A DNA stretch of 64,000 nucleotides from Pinus tabuliformis. Lineage: Eukaryota; Streptophyta; Pinopsida; Pinales; Pinaceae. Shown piece by piece: positions 43,661-56,084 of the stretch; the first letter of the stretch is position 1; every line of letters starts with the position of its first letter. The notes under the pieces were generated by a model. It was given only the letters and a program-made list of their open reading frames with translations, was not told the DNA's origin and ran no database searches. The position numbers and the translations under genes are program-made. Location: NCBI GenBank assembly GCA_031772625.1, contig CM062818.1:1683360167-1683424166 (forward strand), given 5' to 3'.

Positions 43661-44680
43661 TTTTCTGTTTCCTTCAATTTTCAGGGACATTGTATTGCTT
43701 CAACCGTTTTGTTTTGGTATTGATTCTGTGGGGTAAATTGTTTTTCTCTCTTCTGTATTAAGCTTTAGTATAGTTGTTAGTTATTCGTGTTAGCTTCTGT
43801 GTCAAAATTCCTTTCACATTTGTTATTTAGGTTTGGTTATGAGTTCAGTCCAGGACGTCAAATAAGTCTTGTATACCATGAGGTGGCAGAGTAGAACATG
43901 TGCACTATGATAATACCCATGATCTGCAAATTCGTCCATAAAAAGTCCATTGGTGTCGTCCTGTCAAGTTTCGTGGAAAATGGTCCTACGCTAGTACGCA
44001 CCATATTCTAGATAACTCCTGAGGAATTAGTATTTATCCATCTATGTATCCGGAACAACAATACGAGTTCTTGAATTAATGCTGTACCAATTTGAGGTTG
44101 AGCACCTCAGAAATGTAATCCTCTGGTTCAACCAATAGAAAACTGGCATATAGAAAGCATGACTCCTCTGTTCATGTTGCACTTACCAACCAATAGAAAA
44201 CTGACATATAGATAGCATGACCCCTCTGTTCTGTTCATGACGGCAATAATGTGTTTCTCGTACCTAACGTGGTCGATGCAAGCACGAGTGACAAGCAGGA
44301 AATGATGCGCTTATTTCCTCCTTAATGTATGATTAGTGGCATGCATAACAGGTAGAGAGCTTTGGAAACAGCTGAGAACTAAACTGGTGGTCGAATAGAA
44401 CGAAAAACACGGAGAGGATAAAAGATTGGGTAACACCATACAGAATATGGTGTAACAAGCTTCAAACCCTTAAAATAATTTGATTAGTCATGTTATTTGA
44501 CCTTTTGAGATTCAAGATAACACAACAAATTAACTCAACGTCCATTTACAATGCCTTTTCGTGTCGATGATGATGACAATTCTTTCCCTTCCATTTCGTC
44601 TTATTTGATGTCATTGATGTAATTCTCCTAAATTTAAAATCATATTTAATATTGATAATGAACATCTATCATTTTGACAG
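43661..44680. other. Stretch between HSF and transporter fragments
   Basis: No coding signal I recognise. A 61-bp spaced duplication of ACCAATAGAAAACTGRCATA is at 44136-44235. Confidence 0.5.
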
Positions 44681-44777
44681 GTATTTCCCATATGGAATCA
44701 ATAGGATGCTTGATGGGGCTGCAACAATTTTCTTTGCATACATTGGTTTTGATACAATTGCGAGTACTGCTGAAGAG
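44681..44777 (+). pseudogene. Orphan exon of a cationic amino acid transporter
   Basis: A 97-bp exon between a good acceptor (TTTTGACAG) and donor (GTATGC) encodes YFPYGINRMLDGAATIFF followed by AYIGFDTIASTAEE without a stop. This matches the conserved transmembrane segment of plant CAT-type amino acid permeases, which normally continues with VKNPQRDLP in the next exon. No neighbouring exon was found in the window. It may be a captured fragment, or one exon of a gene with very large introns. Confidence 0.8.
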
Positions 44778-44979
44778 GTATGCTTTGGCCTAATTATTTT
44801 ATGTTACAATATAAAAGGATAACTCCATAGAAGAACAAAGGAAGAGATATGACCATAACACAAAAAACCTTAATCAGTTGCACTTATTGACACAAATACT
44901 TAATTGGCTGTACTGGATTAGAAGCAAGTACTGCAGTTTTGTTGCATTTCTTTTCCTTTGATTTTCCTCTGCAATGGGT

Positions 44980-45660
44980 ACTCATGATGGAAATTTTATC
45001 ATCCTTGAACAAATAGGATGTTCTATGGTTGAAAGAGGCTGAACTGTGTGTTTTTTCCTAGTATTATCCTTGGGCATGGGAGCTTCTTCTGCCATCCCAC
45101 TCTTTTTATCCAAAACTTTGAACCAACTATATGGTGATGCAATTCTACACCATTCCACCAAGTGGGGTTGCATTTTCTCCTATATGTGCCAAATCTTCAC
45201 TATTGTGATGTCCCAAAGTCATCTAATTGTTAAGAGACTTCCTTATTGACTTTGTCCAATGGTTTTCATTTTGATAAAGAGGTAGGTGCCATCATATCAA
45301 AGAAGAGCCTTGGATCCCAAATGATAAAATATTTTAAAATTGTAGAGTCGCTTTCTTCAATAATGATTCCCTACTTTTCCTTTATTTTATTTGAGTTCAA
45401 TCCATTTCCCCTATATCAAGGACTTGTAATGGAAAATTTTACTATCCTTGGAATGAATCGAATGTGTGCTATAGTTGAGAGATCTTGAAATTTTGTATTT
45501 TTACCTAGGATTATCCTTGAGTGGGACACCTTCCTACACCATCCCATTCTCTTTGTGTAAGGACTTTGAACCAACTATATGGTGATGCAATCTTGCACCA
45601 TTGCAACAAGTGGGCTGCACTTCCTCTTATACATTTTGGTGGGTGCCCTTGGAAGGACCA
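44980..45660. repeat. Pair of diverged direct repeats, about 230 bp each
   Basis: 44980-45210 and 45425-45655 share TTGAACCAACTATATGGTGATGCAAT, CACCATT and the flanking ATCCTTG blocks. ORFs in them are not conserved proteins. Confidence 0.75.
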
Positions 45661-45772
45661 ATGTGGTGTCCCAAGGGGATATTTCTTGCCCCAGGGTTGC
45701 AATCTCACAAGATAATCTATGCTGATTATAACAATATTCCAATCAGAGATGATTTTTTCCCCAGGAAAAATC

Positions 45773-45955
45773 GTAATTTTCATTATGATAAAAGATGAAA
45801 ATTACACGCTGTATGGTTCATATGATGTCATACAAAAAAAATAAAATTGGTAGCATTCAAATCAGTAATTTTCATTATGATAAAAGATGAAAATTGCATG
45901 CTGTATGGTTCATATGACGTCATGCGCAAAAAAACTAATTGGTATCATTCAAATC
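45773..45955. repeat. Two-copy tandem repeat, 92-bp unit
   Basis: Units at 45773 and 45865 begin GTAATTTTCATTATGATAAA and share CTGTATGGTTCATATGAYGTCAT. Confidence 0.9.
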
Positions 45956-46208
45956 AGTACTATCATCCTAGCATATAACAAAAAAATATATTCATCATGT
46001 CAACAGAGTCTAGTGGGGATAATCCAGTATATGGATGTTGTTATGATATAAAAAATGAAGCTCCTCATTGTGTCAAAGTGGTCTTTAAGTGTCAAAAAGG
46101 TTCCGTAAAATATGTCCAGTCCTGTATAACTGCATTTTCATGTTGTATGTCCATGAATGGTCGATGATAATATTGGTACTATGTGTTGTTGTTGATCTCT
46201 GTCTCGTG

Positions 46209-46810
46209 CTAAGTACTAAACGTCTGTTGCGTGCCTTCTTTGGAAAGTTGGTTTGCAGTATGGTTCCGCTCCCTGTAAATATGATGACAAGAGAGGAAGT
46301 CAAAATGTGACTTGAGGAGCATCACTTCATCCAATATACTTTTGAGAGTGTGTGTGTGACAGGTGGATTTTGATGTGACCCAATCGATCACCAGTTTTGA
46401 GTCACCAAAAATTTGAAGCTTTGTGCATTGTTTCTCAAGTGCAAAGAGAAGTAGGAGCTTGAGACTGTGTAATTCTGCATAATTGTTGGTGCCTTGACCC
46501 AAACCAGATTTTATCTGAAAATAATGATGTTCAGATAGATATAGAACAACCCCTCCGCCACAAGATCCCTGCTGTGAGGATCTGTTGAAATATGCCTAGG
46601 GGAATGTTCGATCAATGTTTTCCATTGTTATGATTCAAGGGACAGTGGTGTTCTCATCTTCCGGGAGCAAGGAGTATATGGCTAAGACCTGTGCCGCTAT
46701 TCTCTCTAGGCAAAAAGTTTGGTCCTGAATTTTTTTTCGGTTGCGCCCAATCCATATACCCCAGCACACCAGCAAAGGTATATTTTTTCCAATTAGAGAT
46801 GATATACAAT
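46209..46810 (-). pseudogene. LINE retrotransposon remnant with RNase H domain
   Basis: On the minus strand FNRSSQQGSCGGGVVLYLSE leads into IKSGLGQGTNNYAELHSLKL, FGDSKLVIDWVTSK and HIYRERNHTANQLSKEG. This is the plant LINE-type RNase H with D, E, D positions visible. Upstream (46650-46810) a shifted frame gives AGV..GYMDWAQPKK and LAIYSLLPEDENTT-like text, typical of the segment between RT and RNase H. The RT itself is absent. The fragment is broken by shifts and one stop (TFP*AYF). Confidence 0.8.
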
Positions 46811-48051
46811 ATATAATGGCATAACCAAGTAGTAGTTTTCACAATACAATAATAGTTCACCATTCTTTCAATTCTAACAGTTACCATTAGGGCTATTGGA
46901 CCAGTAGTTCAGATTGCCTGGAAGTCATGACAATGATATTATTGAAAGCACAACAAGTATAACATTCCACCAAGAGTTCATACAAAGGAACCAATTTACA
47001 AATCCAATATATCCTGTAGCTTAAATTTCTTAATCTAATACTAATGTATCAGTCAACCCTTGTTGCCTTATTCTATTGTCCTGACCTAGTAAATGGATGT
47101 ATTCCCTTACGATATTTCCAAGAGTACTCTGTTGCCCTACTATGGCCTTTCTTTTGCAGAAGATAGGTGCCCAGGTGAATTATTAACTGGATTGCCCTCG
47201 GCCCTGACCTGCGGCTGCCTTTTCTTTCAGGAAAGATTAAGATCAAACAGATGAGGATTTTTGTGCCCTAATTGTTATAGGTTAAATCTCAGACGAACCC
47301 TTTGCTTATGGAGTAAGGGCCTTGCTACCCTCTATAAGACCTTGGTATCTTAGAGGAGACCTCCTGTTGCCTTAATTTCCTTCAATCAATAGTTCAGAGG
47401 TCAGATGAACCACAAGAATCCACAAAGAAAGTCTTGTTGTCGCAGAATCAGACCTTTGGTGACCAAACAAACCACAAAAAAGACCTTCATTGTTCTAATG
47501 TTTGTTGACCAAGAAAAACCATAGGGAAATCTCTTCTTTGCTTGCCAAACCAAATAAGAAATGTCTCAAGATGTGGGTTGCAATAGAAATGAGAAAAGAG
47601 AGGAGATTAGCTAGGGTGGAATCTCTCACCATTGAAACTGATCAAAGAGAGAGGATTAGCTAGGGTGGGATCACCTCCACCTAGGTCCAAAACTAATCAA
47701 TGGAAAAGGGGTCTTAAAATCCTCATAGCCACAACTCAAAAGAAATAAAGATATTCCAATCCAAATCAATGATGATAAAATGGTTCCATCTCTTCTTTAT
47801 TTATAGATTCCTCATGGGGCTCTCTCTTCCTTAATCTAATGTGGGGTTATTAGTGTAGCCCCCAATTTTTGCTTTTTTGCTCCAACTACCCCAAATTTAC
47901 CTAATGTTGCCCCAGAACATTGGATAATAGGTTTTCCCCTTTATCAAAGACTATAGCATATGAGGTTGGATAGGCTATTTCGTCCTCCCTTGGGTAATTA
48001 ATCCATAGGGAACATTATAGTCCCCCCTTCCCGACATTGCTTGTCCTTAAG
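46811..48051. other. Gene-free stretch
   Basis: No recognisable protein or RNA gene. A short duplication GAGAGGATTAGCTAGGGTGGRATC is near 47600 and 47650. Confidence 0.5.
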
Positions 48052-48556
48052 CTATTGCACGTTTGGGTGTTCTACAATTTTTCCTTCAATTCTCAAGAAT
48101 GAAAAACTTCCTTCGATACTTACAATTGCCATAGCGAGAACAACACCCTTCTTTAGTTCTTTTAGCCCAATAACCAACATGCTAGTTGGAGATATCACCA
48201 TGCAATAGTCACTACTTCCATTCATTGGTTTATAGTTCGATCCTCGGTTAAGAGTACAAATATGTGCTACTATTAAAGCAAGTTCTTCTTTTAGACATGC
48301 ATTTTCAACCTCCATTTTACTTTTTCCAACAATTTCATCACTATCATATCCTTTATCAATCATCTAGGGTTATATTCCTTACCAACATTTATAGAACCAT
48401 CTTCATTTGGGACCGAATGATAACTACTTTTAGATGAGGAGAACGAGTTTTTGACATGTAGATTATGGTCAACCTTAGGCAGTGGCCCTACTAAGGCTTA
48501 TGGAACCAAGCATGCTAGATCTTCATCATTAATGGCAATCAAGTTGATGTCAAATA
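48052..48556 (-). pseudogene. Unidentified ORF remnant, downstream half (split by retroelement)
   Basis: Read on the minus strand from 48556 down: DINLIAINDEDLACLVP, a stop, ALVGPLPKVDHNLHVKNSFS, then after a frameshift near 48363 a 103-codon frame beginning MIDKGYDSDEIVGKSKMEVE and containing HICTLNRGSNYKPMNGSSDY. I do not recognise a family. It joins the frame at 54154-54463 once the inserted element and one AAATA copy are removed (see findings). Hydrophilic, no membrane segment. Confidence 0.5.
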
Positions 48557-49683
48557 TGTTGAGAAATTTAAGGGCAATGCAATTGTTATATTTCTCTTTC
48601 TCAGATAACTGCTTGAGATATTATTTTCTTCAAATTTGATCGATATTATTACTATGTATCATTATCATCAACCAACTATCAAAACAAGAAAATCAATCAT
48701 GCACAAGTACACAAAATATTGGCACCATGCCAGGGCAAAAACCTCTCCAAAACTCGAGAGGAAAAACCCTTGGACTCTTTCTTATAGTATCTTTATTGAG
48801 AAATTACATGACCCAAACTTGACCTTGAAATGCCTTCAATATCAAATGACAATACCTCAGAATATGTACCCAATAACACTGTTCAGTTCTGCAATTGAAG
48901 AATTATATCAGTCTGCACCAAAATAGTTCGGATAGGCTCTCCTAGCCTCGATCTACTCTTGCTCCATATATATAATTATTATACGTTGTCATAGTTAGGA
49001 ATATAGCTGATGTACAAGGCTTCCACAAGATGATCTGGTTGACTGTCACCACAATGAAGGAGGATACCTTAGATTTTGAGAGCGTATATGCATATGTGGA
49101 TGGAGTTAGGGCTCTTCTAGCCTTACGGTACCCTTACACTGTCATCCACAGTCTCCTCCTTCCTATTGAGGTCAGGACTACCCTTCAAACCCTTCACACA
49201 AACATGAAATGTAATATGCTAACCCAAATCTGGATGCCGAGACGAGGTGCAGGCTTGATGAGGGGACAAACTTCCTCATACGCTGCGGCTACTTCGCTAC
49301 CTTGCTTCTTCGTGAGAGAAGTGTATTGAATTGCCTTGTGGAGGATCCATACGTAGCCTATATGACTTGCCTTCCCATTCATTGAGCCGATGTGAACTTC
49401 GATTAGGCTGACATTGCCTTCGATCATTTAGCTGAGCCGACGTGGTTTCATAGCCTTCCTTTGAGCGGTTTCTAGAGTTAAACTATGGGCACACATTTGA
49501 GTACTTCTTTGATGATCTAGAAGGACTTACATTCATTACATTTTCACAAATAATACGTGAATGTCTTCATTTTTACATGACTTGTCTTGAGCTCTTTCAT
49601 TAGAGCAAAAATAATTCTTTAAATACAAAAATACATTAATGCAAAAATAATGAAGACCGAACCTAGTTACACTATTTTCAACA
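48557..49683 (-). repeat. 3' LTR of gene-less Copia-type element
   Basis: Plus-strand termini TGTTGAGAAATTT...TTTTCAACA. It shares a long antisense ORF (49030-49329) with the other copy, judged a shadow. Confidence 0.9.
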
Positions 49684-52600
49684 CTCCCTCTTAACTAGGG
49701 AGGTATTCATTCATACATGGTACATGGACATTCTCAATACAAGAGTTCTCATAAGCAAAGAGTCGGATTAGTTATCCATCTGTTATAGCATCATTTCAAC
49801 CAACATTGTTTCCATATAGCAAGGCCTTGACTAATCGCTCTATCTTTCGATCATAGATCTTAGCACAATGTTGGCGAGACCAATGACTTATAGACACTCG
49901 TCATTGTCTCTCTTAGGGTCATACCCACCCGGGTGTTCTCCAAGTATGCCCTACTAGGACTATTCCCATATTGGGTTCCCAACCCTCAAGAATATTGGTC
50001 CTCTTGCCCACTCTTGTCTTGGATGCTCTACCTGATCCTCAAAGAGTGTCGGATGCCAGATGATAACTCAATCCTCCATTCTTTCTTCCAAACTGAAGAC
50101 AAGAATGTCGTGTCTAACTCTCCCTCTTAACCACGGACGAGTTCCAAGTTTCTCTTCACTTAGAAACTTGCTCGAGTTCCTTTACTCATAAGAACTTCCC
50201 AGAGCTCCCTCTTACCCAGGGACTCTATCATTAGTGCTTTATAGGGTCTTCTAGTTGACTGATGATTCAAGATCTCGATGTCATCAATTTCTTCACATGT
50301 AGGGTTCAGCCATCCATCACTTTCCTTCGTCATGTCATTCCTTCTTTCCCGGAAAGTGTCCTCCTTGGATTTATGCCTGGGGCTTCCTTCACAAGTTCAT
50401 TTGTCTTCATTTTTTTAATAGTGATTGCTTTGGATCACAAGGTACATAGTTGTGACATCCTTCACAACTCTCCTTTCCTTGATCTTGCACACATACCCAA
50501 ACTTTTCCAAGAGGTTAGACACCAAAAACAAATCACATATTACCTTTTGGTGATGGACTTCTTTTAGTGACATCTTCTTCTAGACATCAATCATCTTGCA
50601 TCTATGTTGACACATCTCCCAATGATATGTGTTGTCAAGGGTCCTCATCTTTTCAGACTTCCATCAAAGTCTACTCATCATTCCGGGAGGTTTCCTAGTC
50701 AAGTCTTCCTGATCCTCTGGATGTTGATTGCCTTCGTCATGGTTGCATGTCTCACGATCTCTTTCATCCTCATGTCTTTCATTCCCAGGAGCTCTCAGAG
50801 TTCTTCAATTGTATTCAACTACCTCATACTTCATATGAGGACATATTATGTTGATTTCATCTAGTTAAACTTATGCCTTTCCGCATCCTTTCAGAGGAGG
50901 AGATCTATTTCACCTGCAACCATACATCATGACCTTACAATATTAAATATAAACATAAGCATACACCTTGTTTTACCTTTGCTGCTTCCAACAGCTTCCT
51001 TGATTGAAAAGATCTTCAATCCCTTGGTCTGCTTCATTTCTCATGTCATTGGACCATTGTCTCATGAATTCCAAAGGTTGGATTTCCTGATGAAACACTT
51101 GTTGCCTTTCCTGACTAGGGGATCCTCCGCTGAGGTTTTCATCAGAGAATCTTCAAGGTCTTGTAGATCCCCATCTGGCAAATGTTTCCTTTGACTTCTT
51201 GTCCTTTCCTTTAGTGTCCAATGAGATTCCCAAGAGCTATGTCCTTCATGCTCGACTGCCATGGATTTTGTCCTTCATGATTACGAGCTCTTGTTTTCAT
51301 GATGCCACGATGCATCTTATCATCATGAACATATCTGCAGGAGATTTGGAGCTTGTGATAGGACCCTTTTGTGAGGGACACCATCTCACTCATAGTAGAG
51401 GTCTATTACTTCCTCTTTCCTTCTGGCGATATGAGCTCCTTTCCATAATCTTCCCATAGCACTAAAAACTGTCTGGTTTGAGGACCAAACTTCCCTTCTC
51501 ATGCTTTAGTCTTTTAACCTTCAACACTTTTGTCCACAACTTATCCATCTTTCTCAGATCTCCCAATTGAGATCTCATGAAGATGACCTTCTTTACTGCA
51601 TTTCAAAGAGTACGTTTTCCAGCATTTAAATTAGGTCACTGCTGCACCATGACTGTAATCATCCTTGTTGCTCCTTCACCCAGATCATCATTGTTGTACC
51701 TTTATTGCATCGAGATCTTTACTGCTGCTTCTTCATTATATCAACGAGGTCTGTTGATATTTTCACTGTGACAATCATCATGATGACTGATTCATCATGT
51801 TTCCATAAGCACTAGGATCATCACTGTACCTTAAGATCGTATGCCAAGAGAATATGTCGAGACTGTAAGCATAACTGAGGGATCACTGTGATCCTCCTTA
51901 TGTTGAGACAGTGAGTCTTTTATCATCATATAAATACATCCATCGAGATAGTGATAATGTTCTAGATCCTTACCCTTTTATTGATGCCGAGGCAGTAATG
52001 GATACTGTGCACCGAGACTACTGTGATTAGGACTGCGTCTTTGTTTTTCACCGATACTGTAACCAAGTATAATGTTGCACTGGGATCTGCTGAGGGTATG
52101 CACAGATACACTTATGAATATGCCGAGACTATTAGCCCAAACTTCATGCCAATGTTGTGTCCTCATTCGCAGTCCTCTCTGCTTCATCCATCTGAGATTT
52201 ACTAGGTATGCCGAGAATGAGATCTCTACTCCATCCATTCGAGATCTGCACCTTTAGATCATGGATATGCCGAGAATCACTGAGATTCATTTTATGGTAA
52301 TGCCGAGTATGCCGAGAGTATATTTCTAGACTATGAGATCTCATTCCGAGACAGTGAGACTATATAAATACAGTGAGGGTTTCGAGCCCTTCTTCATCAT
52401 AGGTATACATTGACTGTTATGAAATAAGTCCACCGAGATTGAGATACTTACCTTCCAGTGAGACTATAGTAGTTATTGTTGCTTCTAATACTGTTATAAT
52501 TCTGAGATTGATCATCTTTGTCACTAGTTGTTTCTGTGTCTTTTCATCAAGACTGAGGTTATATTCAATGATACAGTGATCATCAAGTATGCGACAGAGA

Positions 52601-53071
52601 TATCATATGCTGTGTTTTTTATGAATGACAATGTCATTACTAAGGGTATGTCGAGAGGGTATAACATTGTGATGCCAAGAACGTAGATCTGCCTCTTGTA
52701 ACCTTAACCACTGCTGTTCATTGCAACAGAGATATTACTTGGATCAACCGAGGTGCTAGAAACGAGTCTTCCCACTGTGGTATACTTCGAAGTCTTTACT
52801 TGTCATAATCATGCCAAGTTAGCACTGTTGTAGGATCTCATAGATCCTCTTTGCCACAGGAATACTGACTCTGACCCCTTTCACAGAAATGAGTACCACC
52901 GATGAGGAGAGAATTATCACTGTGATAATTACTGCATTTGTTAAGGCCTTCTGAGATTTGTGTCAACCAAGATCTTCCTTTTGCCTTTTTGCGCTGACCC
53001 ATACTTGCTAATTGCTGCATGAGGGAGCTGATCTTCTTTACGCCCTTTGTTGAACCTTCCCTCTGATACCA
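49684..53071 (-). other. Interior of gene-less element
   Basis: Only short ORFs. The first 600 bases (49684-50240) are shared with the two related elements at 57271 and 60816. The 51800-52700 part is rich in GAGACTNTGA and CCGAGA motifs. Confidence 0.7.
53061..53071 (-). promoter_or_regulatory. Primer-binding site of gene-less Copia-type element
   Basis: The minus strand reads TGGTATCAGAG directly after the LTR end ...CTCAACA, complementary to initiator tRNA-Met. Confidence 0.85.
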
Positions 53072-54153
53072 TGTTGAGAAATTTAAGGGCAATGCAATTG
53101 TTATATTTCTCTTTCTTAGATAACTGCTTGAGATATTATTTTCTTCAGATTTGATCGATATTATTACTATGCATCATTATCATCAACCAGCTATCAAAAC
53201 AAGAAAATCAATCATGCAAAAGTACACAAAATATTGGCACCATGCCAGGACAAAATCTCTCCAAAACTTGAGAGGAAAAACCCTTGAACTCTTTCTTATA
53301 GAATCTTTATTGAGAAATTAACATGACTCAAACTTGACCTTGAAATGCCTTTAATATCAAATGACAATACCTCAGAATATGTACCCAATAACACTCTTCA
53401 GTTCTGCAATTGAAGAATTATATCAGTCTACACCAAAACAGTTCGGATAGGCTCTCCTAGCCTCGATCTACTCTTGCTCCATGTATATAATTATTATACG
53501 TTGTCACAGTTATGAATATAGCTGATGTACAAGGCTTCCACAAGATGATCTGGCTAAATATCACCACAACGAAGGAGGATGCCCTAGATTTTGAGAGCGT
53601 ATATGCATATGTGGATGGAGTTAGGGCTCTTCTAGCCTTACGGTACCCTCGCACTGTCATCCGCAGTCTCCTCCTTCCTATTGAGGTTAGGATTGCCCTT
53701 CAAACCCTTCACGCAAACATGAAATGCAATATGCTAACCCAGATCTGGATGCCGAGACGAGGTGCAGGCTCAATGAGGGGACAGACTTCCTCATACGCTG
53801 CGGCTACTTTGCTACCTTGCTTCTTCGTGAGAGAAGTGTATTGAATTTCCTTGTGGAGGATCCATACGTAGCCTATATATAGGCTTGCCTTCCCATTCAT
53901 TGAGCCGATGTGAACTTCGATTATGCCAATGTTTCCTTCGATCATTTAGCTGAGCCGACGTGGTTTCATAGCCTTCCTTTGAGTAGTTTCTAGAGTAAAA
54001 CTGTGGGTACACATTTGAGTATTTCTTTGATGATCTAGAAGGACTTACATTCATTACATTTACACAAATAATTAGAGAAAAAATAATTCCTAATACAAAA
54101 ATACATTAATGCAAAAATAATGAAGACCAAACCTAGTTACACAATTTTCAAGA
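53072..54153 (-). repeat. 5' LTR of gene-less Copia-type element
   Basis: Matches 48557-49683 with several small indels and substitutions; 1,082 bp. Confidence 0.9.
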
Positions 54154-54463
54154 AAATAACCCCATAGATGCTAAGACATCTTGAGGAGTATGTGCAAGCA
54201 GATATTTTAAGGGTTGTCCTGGTCTGATCACTTTATTCTTTCTTATTCTATCCATCTATTCTGTCCCTTGGCCTGCTTGCCTTATATGGAGTTTTGTCAA
54301 TGTCCTCCTTCTAGCCACCTCTGTAAAGCAATCTTGATATGCTACACCAATTCTGCAACTCAGTTCAACAAATAACTCATCCTTCACAAAGATGTCGAAT
54401 TACAGCTCAGAAGGAAACCTTAGATACTCATTGTTGCAACCCTGTTTAGTCTGGTGAAAAACC
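54154..54463 (-). pseudogene. Unidentified ORF remnant, upstream half
   Basis: On the minus strand, with two stops: QGCNNEYLRFPSEL, stop, FDIFVKDELFVELSCRIGVA, then CFTEVARRRTLTKLHIRQAG, a stop, MDRIRKNKVIRPGQPLKYLL, then AHTPQDVLASMGLF. The last residues run directly into DINLIAINDEDL on the other side of the inserted element. The frame is long for random sequence in AT-rich DNA, and the two stops are single-base changes away from sense codons. No family recognised. Confidence 0.5.
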
Positions 54464-56084
54464 ATGCATAAAAGAAAAAATAATAAGCCCAGAAATCTCC
54501 TCGAAAACTCGACCCACTTCCTCAGATTGGCGTGACAATCCCAGCCTAAGAAAATCAGACAAATTACATGGAAATGTCAGCGTTCGATTTGATGCCTTTG
54601 GAGGGCAGACGAGCTCCATATTTATACAAGTTGAAGAGGCTTCTAGAGGGGGGCCGACCTATTCAAAAGAGGGGAGCCGACCTTGAGACAAATTTAAAAT
54701 TTGAATTTTCAATTTGAAATTTTTGGAGCTAATTTTAACACCCTTGAAGGCCAATTTAAATTCAATTTTTTATTTATGACAAAATCCTTCATTGCAAGTC
54801 GAGTTTGACTAGGATATCCCTTATATAATTCGACCAAATTTTCTTGAGCATTAAAAACCATTAATTCACCAAACATCAAGCTACCCTTTTCAATCACTTT
54901 GGTTACTTTGACCATGACTTTGGGTTTTCAACTCCAAGAAGCCATATCTCCTCAATCGAGAGGACCCACATGGCGTGAAAACTACCGATGGAAATGGCAT
55001 GACGAGGACTACACAATGGAGATGGTTATGCGAGCAGATTCACTGTTCTTCATCCTCAAATTATTCAACAAGTGCGAGGCAATATGATAAGGCATTTGGG
55101 CTTCCAAGACATCATATCCATTGATGATTCCAATCAATGTGATCTACGAATACATAGTAAAAGCATTCAAGGAAAAACTTTGACATCAATAACAACACCA
55201 TTCAACACAACCTTGGCCCATTTCCTAATCCCTGGAGCATACAAGTTGCATCCCCATAGTTTATAACTTGAATCTCAATGCATAGGTGAAAATAGAATTT
55301 GGTGCTTCCCTGTCCGATATATATATATCAGTGCTGAGAAAATCGCAATTTTTTGCCTGAAACGATTAAATCGGAAAAAAATTGCGATTTAATCCCGAGC
55401 GATGTTTTTCCAAAAAATCTTGATTTTTGTATTTGTATTTTTTAATTTTGTCGATTTTTACCGATTTTGTAACCTCACCAATTTAATCTGGATCGCGATG
55501 TTCGCAACACACACACATACACACATATATATATAGCAGTTTCATGATGAGCCATTAACATTCCTGGGTGGTTTTTGCAATGAATTTTCTTGCAAGATCT
55601 AATTTCAAGCTCTTGAATATGTGGCAAATGGGCTCTAACCCCTAAATATCTGCATTCAATTTCCTTGTAAAAAGCATAGTTAGAATAGTGGCTGGCACTT
55701 GTATTCTTTTCATGGTTACATATGTCATCAATTGTGGGCTTGGGTAAATTTCTACCTTTTGAAGTTGGATTTGACATTGATGCACTTATTCTTCCAAGAA
55801 TTTGAGAGGATTGTGCCAAAACTCCTCCCAAGATCAATTTCTTTTTGTGCATATTGAAAATGATATTAAAAAACTATTTTTAGGAAATTGGCAACTACAC
55901 ATCATAAATCACTTATTTTCTGTGAAACATGTGCCCACTTTCCTCTGAGTTGACTGCCCTTTTCAAGGTTGAATTGAAAAACTACATTGAAATCTGTGTT
56001 CGTTTTCTTTAGAGCTTTTCATGCTCTAGAAAATCTCGTAAAAGTAACAATCACTTATTTGCTGTGAAAATTGTGATCTCTTTT
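54464..56084. other. Gene-free stretch with a hairpin and short microsatellites
   Basis: Holds a 15-bp inverted repeat at 55340-55390, (TA)n at 55317-55327 and a CA/TA run at 55506-55535. A minus-strand frame at 54915-54709 (MVKVTKVIEKGSLMFGE) and ORFs at 55072-55266 have no recognisable domains. Confidence 0.5.
55340..55390. repeat. 15-bp perfect inverted repeat (hairpin)
   Basis: AAATCGCAATTTTTT (55340-55354) is the complement of AAAAAATTGCGATTT (about 55375-55390), with a loop of about 20 nt containing another AAATCG. Confidence 0.8.

Larger units (their letters stand above)
48557..54153 (-). mobile_element. Non-autonomous Copia-type LTR element without genes (LARD-like)
   Basis: Direct LTRs at 48557-49683 (1,127 bp) and 53072-54153 (1,082 bp) are flanked by AAATA at 48552-48556 and 54154-54158. 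The upper LTR is bordered by TGGTATCAGAG (minus, 53061-53071) and the lower by the purine-rich CCTCCCTAGTTAAGAGGGAG (minus, 49684-49703). The element is therefore transcribed on the minus strand, with 53072-54153 as its 5' LTR. The 3.4-kb interior has no gag or pol. Its right outer terminus reads AAGA where the other copy has AACA. LTR divergence is visibly higher than in the two Ty3-type insertions, so it is older. Confidence 0.9.

Noticed and set aside
49030-53844. Plus-strand ORFs of 99 and 110 codons conserved in both LTRs of the gene-less element
   Set aside because: They are antisense to the element and conserved only because the two LTRs were identical at insertion. There are no domains, and the copies differ freely at amino acid level.
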